46,209 bases of DNA from Porphyromonas cangingivalis (lineage in GTDB: Bacteria; Bacteroidota; Bacteroidia; Bacteroidales; Paludibacteraceae). The stretch spans positions 1 to 46,209 of the forward strand of contig CAMDNO010000015.1 in NCBI GenBank assembly GCA_945902955.1, written 5' to 3'. The position numbers and the translations under genes were made by a program. Of the stretch, positions 43,543 to 46,209 are shown piece by piece. Under the pieces are notes generated by a model. That model was not told the origin of the DNA. It saw only the letters and a list, made by a program, of their open reading frames with translations, and made no database searches. Positions within the stretch are counted from its first letter, which is position 1; each line of letters starts with the position of its first letter.

Positions 43543-43582
43543 CAAGTACAATTTATAGATATTATTTATTAAAAAAAAACTT

Positions 43583-45412
43583 ATGAGAAAGCTAATTTTT
43601 TCGCTTATGTTAGTGTTGATGTCTGCAGTTTCTTACGCACAACCTCCCGGTGGTGGTGGTGGTGGTACTTATCCTCCTGGTGGCGGTACTTCAGGCGCTG
43701 CAACTACAATTGCATTTAAATCGGTTATTAATGCCAAATGGCTGTACAATTCCACATCAAATGTGTATTACATGGTAGGTGTTATTTATTGCTCCACACC
43801 TGCTGAAGTTACTTATGAGCAAATGGGAATTTTTGTACCGGCAGCTTATATGAATGCGACGGCCAATGGCGATGGCACTTTTACCTGTACCATCAATTCT
43901 ACAACAGCTAATAATGGTTATACCGGCGCTACTGCCCCAATCGTAGTTCCGGTAAATACAGGTGGATATGCTGCCATGGCTGCTCCATCCGACTATAGCT
44001 CTACTGTGGCAACCTACACCAATGCTGGCTTTATCTACCTTTGGCCTGGATGTAGAGGTAAAAATCATGGTGCTCCGCTTGGCGTAACCGACCTGAAAGC
44101 AGCTATGCGTTATTATCGCTATCTACAAGCCGAACAGCAGGCTGTGCCCGGAAACACCAATCGTATCTTTTCATTTGGCATGAGTGGCGGTGGTGCTCAG
44201 AGTGCAATATTTGGTGCTTCGGGCAATAATAGTCTTTATGATAGTTACCTCACCAAAATTGGTGCATTAAGCACTTATAAAGACAATATCTGTGGAAGTA
44301 TGTGTTGGTGTCCTGTTACAAATTTAGATTTGGGCGATGGTGCACACGAATGGAATATGGGACAAACGCGAACCTCACCTACAACTGCCAACGCAAGTAT
44401 TAGTAAAGAATTAGCTGCCGAATTTGCTACTTATGTAAATACTGTTGGCTTTAAAAATCCTACTACAGGTGCTACATTAAGCCTTACTGCAACTGCAGAT
44501 GGATATTATCAAGCTGGTTCGTATTACGAATATGTGATGGGAATTATTAACGACGCCATAACTCGTTATAACACTATCAACAATGCGAGTATAGCTGCTT
44601 ACTCAACTACCGATGCTACTGCATTAAACACTTTTGCAACTGCTTACAAAAAAGCAACAAAAGGAATAGGTGCTTTTGATAATTACTTAACAAACAGCAC
44701 TGCCGAAAACATTTTGATGGGTATAGCCGGTACAGCAGGACATTTCAACAACCGCTTAGGCGAAATCCTTACTGTTCATGCCCCAACTTATGCTGCGGCT
44801 TACACTACAAGTTTAGCAGCAACCAATGTGGATGTTGTAGGTTATGATGTTCAAAAAAGATTGATGATGTATACGCCTGTGTATTATTTGATTAACAACA
44901 GCACTTATTATAACGGTGGAGGTACAGCAAGTAGCGATGTGGCACCATATTGGAGAATACGTTCAGGTATTAATCAAAGCGATGCACCTTTAAATACAGA
45001 AATAAACTTAGCTCTTGCATTGAAAAACGACGATGCTGTAAAAGAAGTTGATTTTGCCACAGTTTGGGGACAAGCACACATATTAGCTGAAGACAACGGA
45101 GATTCAAATTCAACTGCTAATTTCATTTCTTGGGTTAATAAATGTGTAGCATCGGAAACAACCGGTATTAATAGCACAAAATTGAACGACAACGACGTGA
45201 AAGCCTATTCTATAGGCAAAATAATTTATATCAATACGCAACTTAGTAATTGCGAAGCAACGCTATATGGCATTGATGGTAGAAACAGGGGTACTTATAA
45301 AATTGCGAATGAAGGTTTAACAACTTTAGACCAAAGTTCACTAAAAAGTGGTGCCTATATACTACAGGTCTCTAATGGTAAAAAGGTATATAATTTTAAA
45401 ATGATGTTGTAA
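43583..45412 (+). CDS. Tannase/feruloyl esterase-like secreted alpha/beta hydrolase with T9SS tail
   Basis: A 609-residue protein with a signal peptide (MRKLIFSLMLVLMSAVSYAQ) and a glycine-rich linker (PPGGGGGGTYPPGGGTSG). The nucleophile elbow is GMSGGGAQSA (S201). SMCWCPVTNLDLGDGAHEWN resembles the CPITNLExAD-x-AYEW segment of bacterial subtype B tannases. H499 in VWGQAHILAEDN is the likely catalytic histidine. It should cleave phenolic acyl esters such as galloyl or feruloyl groups; which one is not decidable. The last 75 residues are a T9SS sorting domain (IYINTQLSNCEATLYGIDGR, SGAYILQVSNGKKVYNF). It is a single-gene unit with its own promoter and terminator. Confidence 0.78.
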   Translation: MRKLIFSLMLVLMSAVSYAQPPGGGGGGTYPPGGGTSGAATTIAFKSVINAKWLYNSTSNVYYMVGVIYCSTPAEVTYEQMGIFVPAAYMNATANGDGTFTCTINSTTANNGYTGATAPIVVPVNTGGYAAMAAPSDYSSTVATYTNAGFIYLWPGCRGKNHGAPLGVTDLKAAMRYYRYLQAEQQAVPGNTNRIFSFGMSGGGAQSAIFGASGNNSLYDSYLTKIGALSTYKDNICGSMCWCPVTNLDLGDGAHEWNMGQTRTSPTTANASISKELAAEFATYVNTVGFKNPTTGATLSLTATADGYYQAGSYYEYVMGIINDAITRYNTINNASIAAYSTTDATALNTFATAYKKATKGIGAFDNYLTNSTAENILMGIAGTAGHFNNRLGEILTVHAPTYAAAYTTSLAATNVDVVGYDVQKRLMMYTPVYYLINNSTYYNGGGTASSDVAPYWRIRSGINQSDAPLNTEINLALALKNDDAVKEVDFATVWGQAHILAEDNGDSNSTANFISWVNKCVASETTGINSTKLNDNDVKAYSIGKIIYINTQLSNCEATLYGIDGRNRGTYKIANEGLTTLDQSSLKSGAYILQVSNGKKVYNFKMML

Positions 45413-45425
45413 GTTAACAAAATTA

Positions 45426-45457
45426 AAGAATAAAATAATCATATTTTATTCTTTTTT
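45426..45457 (+). terminator. Intrinsic terminator after the esterase gene
   Basis: AAGAATAAAAT (45426-45436) and ATTTTATTCTT (45443-45453) form an 11-bp AT-rich stem continuing into a T-run. It starts 13 bases after the stop. Confidence 0.7.
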
Positions 45458-45468
45458 CAATCAACTTC

Positions 45469-45480
45469 GTAAACGTTTAC
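45469..45480. promoter_or_regulatory. LacI-type operator 1 (GTAAACGTTTAC) of the last gene
   Basis: A perfect 12-bp palindrome, identical to the one at 16472-16483. It is embedded in TCAACTTCGTAAACGTTTAC, which repeats directly 31 bases downstream as operator 2. Confidence 0.65.
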
Positions 45481-45499
45481 AGTTAAATTATTCAACTTT

Positions 45500-45511
45500 G
45501 TAAATGTTTAC
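45500..45511. promoter_or_regulatory. LacI-type operator 2 (GTAAATGTTTAC) of the last gene
   Basis: This differs from operator 1 at one central base. The centre-to-centre spacing of 31 bases is about three helical turns, so two dimers would bind the same face of the DNA. Confidence 0.6.
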
Positions 45512-45533
45512 GGAGTTTTTTTGTCTGTTTTTT

Positions 45534-45592
45534 ATAAGCTTATGTTTTTTAGATGTATATTTGTAGATAAGCATCAATATCAATAAGCTTAT
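45534..45592 (+). promoter_or_regulatory. Promoter of the last gene framed by two ATAAGCTTAT palindromes
   Basis: The -7 box TATATTTG lies at 45556-45563, with transcription expected near 45570 and a leader of about 48 bases. ATAAGCTTAT occurs at 45534-45543 and 45583-45592, one on each side of the box. The pair could be binding sites for a second regulator acting by occlusion or looping. Confidence 0.5.
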
Positions 45593-45617
45593 TATCACTT
45601 TTATTTTGCAACCCCAT

Positions 45618-46209
45618 GAAAATCACAAAATTTTTATTTCTCTTTGGAGCATGTATAATGGCTATAAGCCTGTTTTCGCAACAACCGCGTTTGGATAAAA
45701 AAGGTCGTCTTATTTCGATGGAAGATGTGGATATTAGTGCTATGGTGAAGCCCATTCCTGATAAGAATATTTTTTCTGATCCGGTTTATAATATCTGGTG
45801 TGGTTCCGTTGTAAAAGGCAAAAACGGAGCTTTTTATATGTTTTATAGTCGCTGGCCACGCTCCGAAAGCCATTATGCATGGTTGCCGAGTTCCGAAATT
45901 TGTCTGGCAAAAGCGGAAAAACCCGAAGGGCCATACAAACATTTAAAAGTGCTGTTGCCCCGCCGTGGTGCTCAATACTGGGATGGAATAGCCACTCACA
46001 ATCCGGCTGCTATTGTTTATAAGGGTAAATACTATCTATATTATATGGGGTCAACAGGAGCAAAAGAAGTGAAAATGCCGGCCTCCATGAAAGACCCGAA
46101 CTGGTGGGAGTATCGTAACAATCAGCGTATTGGCGTGGCAGTTGCTACAAATCCCGAAGGCGAATGGAAGCGATTTGATAAACCGGTAATTGATGTAAGT
46201 CCGGATTCT
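45618..46209 (+). CDS. GH43-like beta-propeller glycosidase, 3' end outside the window
   Basis: An open frame of 197 codons that runs off the window. It has a signal peptide (MKITKFLFLFGACIMAISLF, then SQQ). Propeller strands follow: NIWCGSVVKGKNGAFYMFYS, YWDGIATHNPAAIVYKGKYY, LYYMGSTG, and IGVAVATNPEGEWKRF. Such repeats of sheet plus x-x-GPY/GEW occur in GH43-like and neighbouring five-bladed propeller families (GH32, GH117 and unassigned groups). The catalytic acids cannot be assigned from this part. Two LacI-type operators lie upstream. Confidence 0.7.

Overview
The window looks like chromosomal DNA of a Bacteroidota bacterium, probably Bacteroidales (Paludibacter- or Dysgonomonas-like; this rank is inference). 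The signs are the AT-rich composition, TAnnTTTG-type -7 promoter boxes, almost no Shine-Dalgarno sequences, several type IX secretion (T9SS) C-terminal sorting domains, and a long run of secreted glycoside hydrolases all on the + strand. Every gene I can support is on the + strand.

Region 1 (1-2565) is one secreted GH9-like protein with a clear terminator. Region 2 (2.6-5.1 kb) is a graveyard: two decayed Bro-N antirepressor fragments sharing an 80-bp direct repeat, a frameshifted DUF1016 (YhcG-type) nuclease gene, the 3' end of a RhuM-type gene, and an array of three 18-bp palindromes with an exact 23-bp period.

Region 3 (5.5-12.05 kb) is a restriction-modification island. An XRE regulator, a 995-aa nuclease-methylase fusion and a 535-aa second adenine methylase form an overlapping operon built like Eco57I. 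An uncharacterised PD-(D/E)XK protein follows.

Region 4 (12.05-15.93 kb) is the most unusual part. Three units of 1.1-1.3 kb, each with two small unrelated accessory genes (DUF3267 + VanZ-like, DUF1697 + SRPBCC, GNAT + tautomerase), are separated by long, imperfectly palindromic repeats that end in GTT-type cores. It resembles an integron cassette array with no integrase in view. The 5' stub of a RhuM-type gene at 16.27 kb closes the accessory block.

Region 5 (16.6-36.7 kb) is a polysaccharide-degradation cluster without SusC/SusD in the window: GH2, GH43, a GH86-like enzyme, GH29, GH106, GH98, GH3 and GH95, then a GH3 fragment and a terminator. The putative endo-enzymes (GH86-like, GH98) carry T9SS sorting tails, while the exo-glycosidases have only signal peptides. 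This fits surface cutting followed by periplasmic trimming. Several of these families can act on L-galactose- or L-fucose-containing glycans, and GH106 adds L-rhamnose.

Region 6 (36.8-46.2 kb) has two paralogous beta-helix proteins with perfect EF-hand loops, a small peptide gene apparently invaded by a GC-rich palindrome, a tannase/feruloyl-esterase-like secreted hydrolase, and the start of a GH43-like beta-propeller enzyme. The GH2 gene and this last gene share GTAAACGTTTAC-type LacI operators at nearly the same distance from their predicted promoters, which suggests one regulon spanning the locus.
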